From positions 1 to 29,063 of the forward strand of contig RQCP01000022.1 of assembly GCA_008668235.1 (NCBI GenBank): a DNA stretch of 29,063 nt, in the 5' to 3' direction. The notes under the pieces were generated by a model. The model did no database searches and was not told the origin of the DNA. It worked only from the letters and a program-made list of their open reading frames with translations. The position numbers were made by a program, and so were the translations under genes. Position 1 is the first letter of the stretch; every line of letters begins with the position of its first letter. Origin of the DNA: Collinsella aerofaciens. Its GTDB lineage: Bacteria; Actinomycetota; Coriobacteriia; Coriobacteriales; Coriobacteriaceae. Shown here piece after piece: positions 1 through 8,553 of the stretch.

Positions 1-42
1 GGCGGCCCGGGGGGGGGGGGGGGTCTTTGTTCGGCCCCCCCC

Positions 43-78
43 CCGGCCGCCCGGGGCGATTGGGCCCCGGGCGGCCGG
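43..78 (-). terminator. Perfect 15-bp G/C hairpin just after the adhesin stop
   Basis: Positions 43-57 and 64-78 are perfect inverted repeats separated by a six-base loop, starting six bases after the adhesin stop codon. There is no T tract, and the bases beyond are G and C homopolymers at the window edge. It fits a transcription terminator, but the edge sequence may be an assembly artefact. Confidence 0.45.
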
Positions 79-83
79 CGTGC

Positions 84-3000
84 CTAGCGCTTACGGATAC
101 CCCAGACCAGGGCACCGACACCGGCCATGGCAATAACAAATGCCATGAGCAGTGCGGCGGCCTGTTGGTCACCCGTGGTGGGCAGGAAACCCTTGACCGT
201 CTTGACGATGTTCGTCACGGTCTTGGGCGTGCCGGGGTCGGGCGTCGGCACGGGCGTCTCGGGCTTCTTGTACGTGTTGTTGAACACGATACCCTCGACG
301 CTCTTGTCGCCCTTGGTAAAGGCAACGTTCGCCTTGAGGTTGCCCTCGCCGTCGTCGACCACGTTAACGGTCGCGGTAAAGACGGACTTGTCGTAGGTCA
401 TACCGGCCTCGTCACCCTTGACCTCGCTGATGGTGTAGACGTACGTACCGGGCTCGTCGTACTCGAGCTTGTCGAAGTTGATCTTGCCGTCGGCATCGTT
501 GGTAACCGTAGACTCGATGTTCTCGCCAACGAGCTTAAAGCTAAACTCGTCCTTCTTGAGCTCGCATCCCTCGAGCACCTTGACCGCGCCGATGGAAACC
601 TGCGTGGGCATGGCGTGATACTTGTTGGTAAAGCCAGCCGACTCGGTAGTTCCCTCGAGCTTGTGCGTCGCGGTCAGCGTGCCGTCACCATTGTCGGAGA
701 CGGTGGTCACGACGGTGTAGGTCGTGCCGTCATAGGTGACGCCCTTGTACAGGCCGAGCGCGTTGGGGCAAGCCTCGCGCAGCGTGTACGTGTGCGTACC
801 GGGTGCCTCGTAGCGGATCGGGCTCAGCGTAACGTTACCGTTGACGTCGTTGGTACCGCTAGCGACAGCCGCACCGTCCTCGAGCAGCTCAAACGTGAAC
901 TCGCCAGCTGCAAGGTCGCGGCCGGTCAGACGCTTGACCGTCTTGACCTGATCGGTCACGGACGAATCGGTAGGCGTCACGCTGTAGGTGTTGGTGAACG
1001 TGAAGGCAGCACCGTCGTCGCCTTCGCGCTTGACGCTCAGATGTCCGGCGCCGTCGTCAGTCACGGTATAGGAAACCTTGCGCGTGGCGTTGGCATCGTT
1101 GGTCACGCCAGGGGCGCTGCCGGTCTCGGTCACCGTATAGGCAAAGGTGTGCGAGCGCGGAGCGGTGGGGGCCGCAGGCTCGGACTCGTCGTTGGACTCG
1201 TCGGTGTCGGCAGCGTCGGCGTCAACCTCGGCCTCGTCGGCGTTGGCCTCGGCATCGCTCGATGCGTCGTCAGAAGCATCGGTCTTCACGCCCAGAGCGC
1301 GGTTGAGGTCCTCGAGCGTAAAGTGGATCTTGCCAAAGTCCACGTTACCGGCTGCGTCGTTGGTTACGGTCGTGCGCTCGGGCATCGGGGCACCTGCCTC
1401 GTCGGCGGTCACGGTAAAGGTGAACTTACCCGTGATGTCGGCCGGGGTCAGGCCCTCGGCAACCTGGAGCTTCTTAGTACCGGTGAGCGCGGCATCCACG
1501 GCGTCGGCGCCGTAGACGTTCTCGAACAAGGGCTCGACGCCGCCGTAGTCGACCGTCGCCGTCAGGGTACCGTCACCGTTGTCGACGACGATAACCTTAA
1601 AGCCAAAGCTCCACGTTGTAGCGGAAACGCCATTCGGCAGCCCGAATAAATCTTCGTAGGCCGTGTAGTTAATGGTCCAGGCAAGCTTACCGTCCTTATC
1701 GGTACGATGGGCAAGCCCAGCAGCCTCAAGATTAGCAAGCATCTTAGTGTCGTAGTGCAGCGTATCAAAGCTCACGTGCCCGCCGATATTGGGCTTGAGG
1801 TTTTCGTATGCCACAAGCTCACCCTGATAGGCGATGCCGAACCAGAACTCGCCGTCGGCCATCGGGCGGCCGGTCAGAGTCTTGGTGGCAACGACCTGAG
1901 CGGCGGTGCCGCCAGGCGTGTTGGTCGTAGCGCTGTAACTGTTGTGGAACGGCACCAGGGCCTTCTCGACCTTGTTCTCGCCACTCTTGTGGACCGTCTC
2001 ATGCGTGCCCTCGGGACCGCCGGAAACGGTCGTCGTAGCAGTGAGCGTGCCGGCGGTGTCGTCGGCGATGGCGATCGTCACCGTGCGCACGGCGTCGTCG
2101 TAGGTGTAACCGGGCTGGCCGTCGTTCTTCTCGGCCACGGTGTACATAAAGGTCTTGCCGGCGTCAGCCTGCGTAAATATAACCTCATGACCAGCCAGAA
2201 TGTCGATCAGTCCGACCGTTGCCTCTGCCGCTGCGGGGGACTTGAAGCTATTAGCCCCGGGCAGCAGACCGAGCGCGCGAGCCGAAGCGTCGTCAGCAGG
2301 TGTCACGGTAAAGGTGAACTGACCCTCGGTCATGGGGCGGCCATCCAGATACTTGCTGAGCCACAGACCGCCGGCAGCGGTGTAGTTAAGCTCAGTGCGG
2401 TACGTGTTGGTAAAGCGTCCGTTTTCCTTCTTGGTGACGTTGGCGGTCAGGCTGCCATCGCCGTTCTCGGTCACGGTCACTTCGGCGGTTGCGACATGCG
2501 CGTCATACGTCAAGCCGACCGTGCTGCCCGCGTTCTCGCGAATCTCGTACTTATAGGTTCCGGCGGCAGCGTAGTGAATCTTGCCGAACTTGATGGCGGC
2601 AATGCCGTCCTTCGCGTCCTTCTTGCTCACGGTTACGGTTGCGGGATCGGGCAGTGGGGCGTCTTCGGGGGCGGTGATGGTAAAGCTGAACTCGTCCCCA
2701 TCCGTCCAGTCGCGGCCGCTGATGACCTTGCCCAGGTCAAAGTCGAGCTCCGCATCGAGCGGGGCCACGCTGTAGGTGTTCTTGAAAGTCGCAGCCGTGG
2801 CGTCCTTCAGGACATGCTCGGCCTTGAGGGCGCCGTCGCCGTTGTCCGTGATGGTGGTCTCGATGGTGTACTTGGCGTCACTGTAGGTGATGCCCTTGCT
2901 GGTGGTTCCGCCCTTGATCTCGCGCAGCGTGTAGGCGTGCTTGCCGGCCTCGGTGTACTTCACGGCGTTCATCGTGATCTTGCCATCGGCGGCATTGGTG

Positions 3001-6000
3001 CCGGTGGCGACGACCTTGGCGTCCTCGTCCTCGCCCTCGACGAGCTCGAAGGAGAACTCGCCGTCCTTGAGGTCGCGGCCGGTCAGGGACTTGGTCGCGG
3101 TGATCTGGTCGGTGACGCTGAACTCACCAGGATTCGGCTTGTAGCTGTTGCTGAACTTCGCCTCGCCGTCGCCCTTCAGGACATGCTTCGCCTCGAGCGT
3201 GCCGTCGCCCTTGTCGGTGATGGTGGTCTCGATGGTGTAGGTCTTGCCATCGTAGGTGATGCCGTTGCCGGCGTCGCCCTTGACCTCGCGCAGCGTGTAG
3301 GCGTGCTCGCCGGCAGCGGTGTACTCGATGGGGCTCATCTTGATCTTGCCGCGGGCATCGTTCTTGCCGGTGGCAACAACATCGTTGCCCTCGACGAGCT
3401 CGAAGGAGAACTCGCCTTCCTTGAGATCGCGCCCGGTCAGGACCTTGGTCGCCGTGATCTGATCAGTAACACTGAAGCTCTTGGGGGTTACGGTGTAGGC
3501 GTTCTCGAAGGTCGCCTTGTCAACATTCTGCAGCTTGTGCTCCACGCTGAGGGTGCCATCGTTGTTATCCTTGACGGTGGTCACAATAGTGTACTCAGCG
3601 GTGCTGTAAGTAATGCCATTTTCGGTGGTGCCGGCCTTGGTCTCGCGCAGTATGTAGGTGTGCTCGCCAGCCGCAGTGTAGGTGACAGGATCCATTACGA
3701 TCTTGCCGTCGGCATTGTTGGTACCGGTGGCGACCACGTTATTGCCCTCGACGAGCTCGAAACGGAACTCGCCAGCCTTGAGGTCGCGCCCGTCCAGGAC
3801 CTTGTCCGCGGTGATCAGGTCGGTGACGCTGGAGCTCTTGGGGGTCACGTTGTAGGAGTTCTTGAACTCGGCAACCTTGACGTCCTTCAGAACATGCGTG
3901 GCACTGAGCGTACCGTCGCCGTTATCGGTGATGGTCGTCACGATGGTGAACTTGGCATCACTGTAGGTGACGCCCTTGCTGGTGGTTCCGCCGTTAACCT
4001 CGCGCAGCGTGTAGGTGTGCGTTCCAGCCTTGTCGTACTTCACGGGGCTCATCGTAATCGTGCCGTCGGCGGCGTTCTTGCCGGTGGCAACGACCTTGGC
4101 GTCCTTGCCCTCGCCCTCGACGAGCTCGAAGGAGAACTCGCCCTCAGTCATGTCGCGCCCGGTCAGGACCTTGGTCGCGGTGATCCGATCCTCGACAGGC
4201 TTCACGTTATAGGCATTGGTGAACGTAAATGCCACATCGCCGTCTGGCTTGTGGGATACGCTCAGATTACCCTTGCCGTCATCGGTCACGGTGTAGGAAA
4301 CCTTGCGCGTGGCGTTGGCGTCGTTGGTCACGCCAGCAACCTTACCGGACTCGGTCACGGTGTAGGTAAAGGTGTGCTCGCGCTTCTCGCGCTTCTCGCC
4401 CAGAGCCTTGTTAAGGTCGTCGAGCGTAAAGGCGATCTTGCCAAAGTCGACCTTGCCCTTGGCATCATTGGTCACGCTCGCGTTCGCGGGCATGGGTGCG
4501 CCCTCTTCACCGGTCACGGTAAAGGTGAACTTGCCGGCAATGTCAGCCGGGGTCAGGCCATCAGGAACCTGCAGATTCTTCTTGCCCACAAGCGATACCT
4601 CGACAGGCGCGGCAGTGTAGGAGTTCACAAACTCGTTGCCGGCGTCGCCGTAGACAGCCGTCGCCGTCAGGGTACCATCGCCGTTGTCGGCAACGGTCAC
4701 ATATGCGTCAATTGCCGCCGTGGTAGCGCTCACGCCCGCAGGCAGCTCGCCGGTCTGCTCGGCAGCAATGTAATGAATAGTCCACGTGGGCTTATCTGCG
4801 CTGGCGTCAAACAACGCCTTGTCTTCCTCGACAAGCTTGACAAGCGACTTGGTCGTGTACGTCAGCGGACCGAACTCAACCTTGCCACTCTTGTTGGTTG
4901 CGTTCAGCAGGACCTCGTCGTGCCCCGCGTAGCTCAACGTAAACTTGAATTCACCGTCGGCCATCAGGCGCCCCGTGAGTGTCTTGGTAGCCTCAAGAGT
5001 CAGCGGGGTTTCCGTCTTGGCGCTATAGGTGTTCGTGAACTTAGTCTCACCCGAGGTCTTTTCAACGTCAGCCTTAAGCTCGCCCTTGGCGTTAACCGTC
5101 ACAGTCACCTTGAACGTGACAACGTTCTTGCTGCAGGTAATGCCACCGGCGTCGCCCTTGACCTCGCGGACCTCATAGGTGTACTCGCCCGGCTCGACAT
5201 AAGTAATCTTGCCAAAGTTAATGGCTGCCTTGCCCTTGTCGAGATCGGCATTGGTCACAGTTACGGTCGCGGGGTCGGGCATCGGGGCATTGTTGTCGGA
5301 CGTCGCGGAGAGCTCAAACTCAAACGCATCCGTATCCGCCCACTTGCGGCCCTCGAGCACCTTGGTCAGACCAAAGTCAGTCTTGGTATCCACCGTTGTC
5401 GGCTTGGTTGCAAGGCTAAAGATAATCTTGCCGTTGTTGCCCAGGTGCGAATGCACGTGCGTGGAAGTCGCAACGGAGGAAAGGTCATTCCACCTGGGGT
5501 TAAGCACGTCGCGCGCGGTCTCGGTCTTGTTGCCGTTCGCCTCCACATCGTCCTTGGTGGTATGCAGCTGGTCGATATAGGCCAAGCGCGCGGTTCCCTT
5601 ATTAAAGGACCAATAGCCGTCATCTTTGACCAGAGCGCCGTCGTAGTTGGCGATCTCGTGCCCCTCAAACTCCACAACGGCATAGTCGTCCTTCGGCTTG
5701 TCGTTTGCGCCCATCGCCACAAACTCGTCCTTGTAGTAATAGACGTCGTTGCCCTGCGGCTTTACCGTCGCGCGCTGGGTGCATTCCTTGTCCGTGTAGA
5801 TAGGCGTGATTTTTTGGAAGTAATAGTAGCTGTTGGTATCGGCGGGCTCAAACTCGGCGACAACATCGCCCAGCTCGCCGCCCGACCACTTGTTGGCCAG
5901 GAAGTAGACCGTCTGGTTGTCGGCGTCCTTGTGGTCATCGATATACTTCTTGAGCACCTTATCGGGCGTAAACAGGTTGTTGCGTGCTTCGTCCTTGACG

Positions 6001-7457
6001 CTCGAGGTGTATTTAATCTGAATAGGCTTGATGTCATTGAGCGACGTGCGCTCAAAGATCCCGTTTTCCATGTCCACGTGATAGCGGATCAGCGGAATCA
6101 GCGATGCGGGGATCTTAACCGTCACGATATCGCCCTGCTGCGCATTGGCAGAGCGCTCGACGGTGATGGCCAGGTCCTTGGCCACGCCCGAAAACTCGTA
6201 CGTGTCCGTATTGCCCTTGGTTGTCTTGGTCACTTCATCAAAGGGGACGCCATTAATCTGAGCGCTGACAAACGTATCGACCTGCATAAAGTCGCCCAGC
6301 TCATCACTGAAGGTGATGTAGCCGGACTTGCTCTCGTCGTAACCATCCTCGATCTGAGTGGGAGAGCCCTTGCCCGAGGTGATAGAGCTCGAGATATCAT
6401 CAAACACCTTCTTGAGCTCATCGGCATTCGACGCAGCCTTGTAGAAATCGGAATTCTCGGTGCGCTTACCAAGCTCATTGGTTGTGTAGGACGTGGCGTT
6501 TGGATAGTTGCTCGACACGGCGTGCATGAACTTGTTTTCGTCGCTCGTCCAGTAGTTCGTAGGCTCGTCAGCGGGATTCGCATCATCAAAAATGCCGATG
6601 GTGTAGACCGTAGCGCCTTTCCCCTTCATTTTCTTGGCGGCGACTATGGCATTATTGGCAACCGTAGGGTTAAAGTTCCTGACGTCTGTGGGCGTGCCGT
6701 CCGTAAAGAACACAACTACCTTCTGGGCATCCTCGCGGCCCGACATGTCGCGAGCAAGTTCAAGGCCGTAATCAGCCCGCGTGGCACCGGCAGGCTCGAT
6801 GTAGCCGACCGTATTCTTAAGTTCCGTCGCAGCGCTATCAACACACGGCGTCAGGCTCTTCATGGTCTGCGAGTAGTTGTGCGTGTATCCCTGACGATCG
6901 CGATACGTATCGTTGCCGATCTCGTTTTTCTTTGCACCCGAAAACTTAACGATGGCAACCTGATGCCGCTTATTCGTATCTTTAATGCTCTTGTTTTGCT
7001 CGGCGATGGTGTCGATAAAGGAACTGGCAGCTGCCTTGAGTGCGTCGATGCGTTTGGTCGAATCGCTGTCACCCATGTCATTATCCATCGACCCGGAGGC
7101 ATCAAGCACCATCACGATATCGAGCGGTTTAGTGACCAGCGACGTTGTGTCAGAAGTCGAAGACATCGTGGAGAGCGTCGTCACAAAGTCGGACTTTTCG
7201 TCCTGCGCTGGCTCGACCGTCTTGTCCGTCCAGATTCGGCCTACATAACGTGTCGTCAGGTCCTGCTCGCCGCCCGACGCCCAGTACTGCCAGCGGCCGG
7301 TGGTGTCAGGGTCGACTATCTTTCCGCTCACCGTCGGTCCGTCCATTCCGGTGCTGGACCTGGCGTTGGCCTCGGGCAGCATGGCAAATGCCGCAGCCGG
7401 CAACACCAGCACTACGGCCAGTATCACCGCCAAGAGACCCCTCGTGTACTTACTCAT
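84..7457 (-). CDS. Giant LPXTG-anchored vWA / pilin-isopeptide-repeat surface adhesin
   Basis: This 2457-residue cell-wall protein is probably a tip adhesin or stalk. Residues 1-33 form a signal peptide (basic MSKYTR, then a hydrophobic stretch). A von Willebrand A domain spans about 112-355 with the MIDAS motif DASGS at 119-123. Residues 355-690 resemble the backbone of tip pilins. Thirteen repeats of the Spy0128/FctA-type isopeptide domain run from about 693 to 2398. The C-terminus has a sorting signal: LPTTG at 2425-2429, a hydrophobic helix and a GIRKR tail. The start is supported by AAGGGAG about six bases upstream. No sortase or other pilin gene lies nearby, so the protein is probably anchored by a housekeeping sortase. 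The ligand is unknown. Near-identical neighbouring repeats make copy number likely to vary between strains. The domain assignment is secure; the adhesin role is inferred from the family. Confidence 0.93.
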   Translation of the reverse strand: MSKYTRGLLAVILAVVLVLPAAAFAMLPEANARSSTGMDGPTVSGKIVDPDTTGRWQYWASGGEQDLTTRYVGRIWTDKTVEPAQDEKSDFVTTLSTMSSTSDTTSLVTKPLDIVMVLDASGSMDNDMGDSDSTKRIDALKAAASSFIDTIAEQNKSIKDTNKRHQVAIVKFSGAKKNEIGNDTYRDRQGYTHNYSQTMKSLTPCVDSAATELKNTVGYIEPAGATRADYGLELARDMSGREDAQKVVVFFTDGTPTDVRNFNPTVANNAIVAAKKMKGKGATVYTIGIFDDANPADEPTNYWTSDENKFMHAVSSNYPNATSYTTNELGKRTENSDFYKAASNADELKKVFDDISSSITSGKGSPTQIEDGYDESKSGYITFSDELGDFMQVDTFVSAQINGVPFDEVTKTTKGNTDTYEFSGVAKDLAITVERSANAQQGDIVTVKIPASLIPLIRYHVDMENGIFERTSLNDIKPIQIKYTSSVKDEARNNLFTPDKVLKKYIDDHKDADNQTVYFLANKWSGGELGDVVAEFEPADTNSYYYFQKITPIYTDKECTQRATVKPQGNDVYYYKDEFVAMGANDKPKDDYAVVEFEGHEIANYDGALVKDDGYWSFNKGTARLAYIDQLHTTKDDVEANGNKTETARDVLNPRWNDLSSVATSTHVHSHLGNNGKIIFSLATKPTTVDTKTDFGLTKVLEGRKWADTDAFEFELSATSDNNAPMPDPATVTVTNADLDKGKAAINFGKITYVEPGEYTYEVREVKGDAGGITCSKNVVTFKVTVTVNAKGELKADVEKTSGETKFTNTYSAKTETPLTLEATKTLTGRLMADGEFKFTLSYAGHDEVLLNATNKSGKVEFGPLTYTTKSLVKLVEEDKALFDASADKPTWTIHYIAAEQTGELPAGVSATTAAIDAYVTVADNGDGTLTATAVYGDAGNEFVNSYTAAPVEVSLVGKKNLQVPDGLTPADIAGKFTFTVTGEEGAPMPANASVTNDAKGKVDFGKIAFTLDDLNKALGEKREKREHTFTYTVTESGKVAGVTNDANATRKVSYTVTDDGKGNLSVSHKPDGDVAFTFTNAYNVKPVEDRITATKVLTGRDMTEGEFSFELVEGEGKDAKVVATGKNAADGTITMSPVKYDKAGTHTYTLREVNGGTTSKGVTYSDAKFTIVTTITDNGDGTLSATHVLKDVKVAEFKNSYNVTPKSSSVTDLITADKVLDGRDLKAGEFRFELVEGNNVVATGTNNADGKIVMDPVTYTAAGEHTYILRETKAGTTENGITYSTAEYTIVTTVKDNNDGTLSVEHKLQNVDKATFENAYTVTPKSFSVTDQITATKVLTGRDLKEGEFSFELVEGNDVVATGKNDARGKIKMSPIEYTAAGEHAYTLREVKGDAGNGITYDGKTYTIETTITDKGDGTLEAKHVLKGDGEAKFSNSYKPNPGEFSVTDQITATKSLTGRDLKDGEFSFELVEGEDEDAKVVATGTNAADGKITMNAVKYTEAGKHAYTLREIKGGTTSKGITYSDAKYTIETTITDNGDGALKAEHVLKDATAATFKNTYSVAPLDAELDFDLGKVISGRDWTDGDEFSFTITAPEDAPLPDPATVTVSKKDAKDGIAAIKFGKIHYAAAGTYKYEIRENAGSTVGLTYDAHVATAEVTVTENGDGSLTANVTKKENGRFTNTYRTELNYTAAGGLWLSKYLDGRPMTEGQFTFTVTPADDASARALGLLPGANSFKSPAAAEATVGLIDILAGHEVIFTQADAGKTFMYTVAEKNDGQPGYTYDDAVRTVTIAIADDTAGTLTATTTVSGGPEGTHETVHKSGENKVEKALVPFHNSYSATTNTPGGTAAQVVATKTLTGRPMADGEFWFGIAYQGELVAYENLKPNIGGHVSFDTLHYDTKMLANLEAAGLAHRTDKDGKLAWTINYTAYEDLFGLPNGVSATTWSFGFKVIVVDNGDGTLTATVDYGGVEPLFENVYGADAVDAALTGTKKLQVAEGLTPADITGKFTFTVTADEAGAPMPERTTVTNDAAGNVDFGKIHFTLEDLNRALGVKTDASDDASSDAEANADEAEVDADAADTDESNDESEPAAPTAPRSHTFAYTVTETGSAPGVTNDANATRKVSYTVTDDGAGHLSVKREGDDGAAFTFTNTYSVTPTDSSVTDQVKTVKRLTGRDLAAGEFTFELLEDGAAVASGTNDVNGNVTLSPIRYEAPGTHTYTLREACPNALGLYKGVTYDGTTYTVVTTVSDNGDGTLTATHKLEGTTESAGFTNKYHAMPTQVSIGAVKVLEGCELKKDEFSFKLVGENIESTVTNDADGKINFDKLEYDEPGTYVYTISEVKGDEAGMTYDKSVFTATVNVVDDGEGNLKANVAFTKGDKSVEGIVFNNTYKKPETPVPTPDPGTPKTVTNIVKTVKGFLPTTGDQQAAALLMAFVIAMAGVGALVWGIRKR
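262..5378 (-). repeat. Thirteen tandem pilin-isopeptide domain repeats (coding)
   Basis: Thirteen units of roughly 105-175 residues each begin with a strand carrying the acceptor lysine (for example ATKVLTGRDL), have a central YTLRE-like glutamate, and end in an F-x-N-x-Y strand. This Lys/Glu/Asn trio forms intramolecular isopeptide bonds in Spy0128-like domains. Units 4 to 7 (about nt 2790-4200) are the most alike at the DNA level, with a period near 350 bp. Units 2/10 and 3/11 form two further paired subtypes. The arrangement suggests block duplication of a 2-3-4-type module. Confidence 0.85.
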
Positions 7458-7474
7458 CGCGTCTCCCTTCTCGC

Positions 7475-7590
7475 GGTCTCAGACCTTGCAACAGCCTAAA
7501 GTTACGAAATGAGACACAATTTGGGCAGGTGACACATGTTCCAGATTCTGTTTTGGGCGTGAGACAAATGTCTCACCAAAGTTGAGACAC
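7475..7590 (-). promoter_or_regulatory. Cluster of TGAGACA boxes upstream of the adhesin gene
   Basis: TGAGACA occurs at 7510-7516, 7560-7566 and 7583-7589. The copy at 7560 is the left arm of a perfect palindrome with 7-bp arms (TGAGACA-AA-TGTCTCA, 7560-7575). A related palindrome, GGTCT-C-AGACC, sits at 7475-7485, close to the ribosome-binding site. Spacings of 50 and 23 bp suggest a dimeric regulator binding several sites in front of the adhesin. The regulator is not identified, and I could not fix a convincing -35/-10 pair. Confidence 0.5.
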
Positions 7591-7642
7591 GGCGTTTTCG
7601 CAGGAAAACGGGTGCGACTCAAAAGTCGTGAGCGCGCACAGC

Positions 7643-7883
7643 GGCAAACGGCGCTATGTGGGGCCTTGCGGGAGCAAAATGATCCGTTTTCCTCCGTCCC
7701 CGGGGAATCAGCTGGCGATGCCCGCCACGAAACTGGCCCATCTACTACGTTTGACCCGATACCCCTGACCATACCCACGTTTTACTAAAAACCGCAGGCG
7801 TTCTACCTGCTGTTTTGTTTTTGCGTTGTTCGCCATGGTTAAGGGCAGCGGCTTAAACGTAGTAGATGGGCCCATTTCGTGGC
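7643..7883. repeat. Nested hairpin repeat element, copy A
   Basis: A 29-base outer arm (7724-7752) pairs with 7855-7883 with two mismatches. Inside lie a short ACCAT/ATGGT stem and a terminator-like hairpin (AAAACCGCAGG...CCTGCTGTTTT, about 7788-7816) followed by a T-rich run. The left flank (7643-7706) contains a short motif, GATCCGTTTTCCTCCGTCCC, that recurs in copy B and near 24378. No credible reading frame covers the element. Confidence 0.75.
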
Positions 7884-8129
7884 AAACGGGTCACGCGGCA
7901 GCTCTCGCAAGGCCAAAATGATTCGTTTCCCTCCGTCCACGGGAGTTCAAGGCTGTTACGGATATGATGCCATTTCAAAACTATGCCGGATTACGGGGCT
8001 AAAGTCGGGACCCTCATCCATACCCTCATTTTTTGAAAAACGGCAGGCTATCTACCTGCGGTTTTGTTTTTGGGATTTTCCGTATGGTGGGAGGTTCGCT
8101 ATCCAGCCCCGTAATCCGGCATAGTTTTG
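7881..8129. repeat. Nested hairpin repeat element, copy B
   Basis: This second copy lies directly after copy A, offset by about 238 bp. Outer arms 7976-8000 and 8105-8129 are a perfect 25-bp inverted repeat whose sequence is unrelated to the arms of copy A. The core is homologous: CCATACCC, then a hairpin around CGGCAGG...CCTGCGG (about 8036-8062), then TTTTGTTTTTGG, then GTATGG. The left flank at 7912-7945 repeats the flank of copy A. Together, A and B and the boxes above fill the 747-bp gap between the adhesin and the hydrogenase operon. Confidence 0.78.
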
Positions 8130-8160
8130 TTCGTGGCAGCCCAACCGCGCGTTCACGCGC

Positions 8161-8194
8161 GGGGCCGGTGGGGCATTTTTGCCCCACCGGCCCC
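8161..8194 (-). terminator. Strong hairpin ending the hydrogenase operon
   Basis: A perfect 14-bp stem (8161-8174 with 8181-8194, GGGGCCGGTGGGGC and its complement) with a six-base A/T loop begins 11 bases after the echF stop. A second short GCGCG stem follows at 8148-8161. No long T tract is present on the transcript side. Confidence 0.55.
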
Positions 8195-8204
8195 TGTTCC
8201 AGCG

Positions 8205-8546
8205 CTATTCCAGCTTGGTTTCTACTGTGGGAGTCTTGTCCGCTGCGACTGGGGTGCGGGCGGTGTCCATAGTCAGGCAGTGCTTGGGGCAGCTCTCGAT
8301 GCACTCACCGCACACCACGCAGGCATACGGGTCGATCGACCACGTTCCACCCTTGCGATCGACCGCGAGCGCGCCCGCCGGACAGCGACGCGCACACATG
8401 CCGCAGCAAATGCACACGTCCATGTCGTTGACGATATGCCCGCGCAAGCGCTCGGGCGCCGCGAGCTTCTCCTGCGGATAGCACACCGTGACCGGCTGCT
8501 TGACCATAGAGCCCAAGGCCGTCTTGGCAAATGTCAGCAAACTCAT
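8205..8546 (-). CDS. echF: Ech hydrogenase 2x[4Fe-4S] ferredoxin-like subunit EchF
   Basis: A 113-residue electron-transfer subunit of the NuoI/HycF/EchF type. It would pass electrons between cytoplasmic ferredoxin and the small subunit of the membrane-bound hydrogenase. Two classical clusters are visible, CICCGMCARRCP (about 46-57) and CVVCGECIESCP (about 76-87), each C-x2-C-x2-C-x3-C-P. The last 20 residues are a non-conserved polar tail. It is the final gene of a six-part echABCDEF set. The ATG lies seven bases after the echE stop and a hairpin follows the gene. The order matches Ech operons exactly, which favours EchF over an isolated ferredoxin. Confidence 0.9.
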   Translation of the reverse strand: MSLLTFAKTALGSMVKQPVTVCYPQEKLAAPERLRGHIVNDMDVCICCGMCARRCPAGALAVDRKGGTWSIDPYACVVCGECIESCPKHCLTMDTARTPVAADKTPTVETKLE

Positions 8547-8553
8547 GCCGCGC

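Noticed and set aside
1707..7499. Long plus-strand reading frame of 1930 codons opposite the adhesin
   Set aside because: It mirrors the codon bias of the repeat-rich adhesin, has low-complexity sequence without domains, and no ribosome-binding site.
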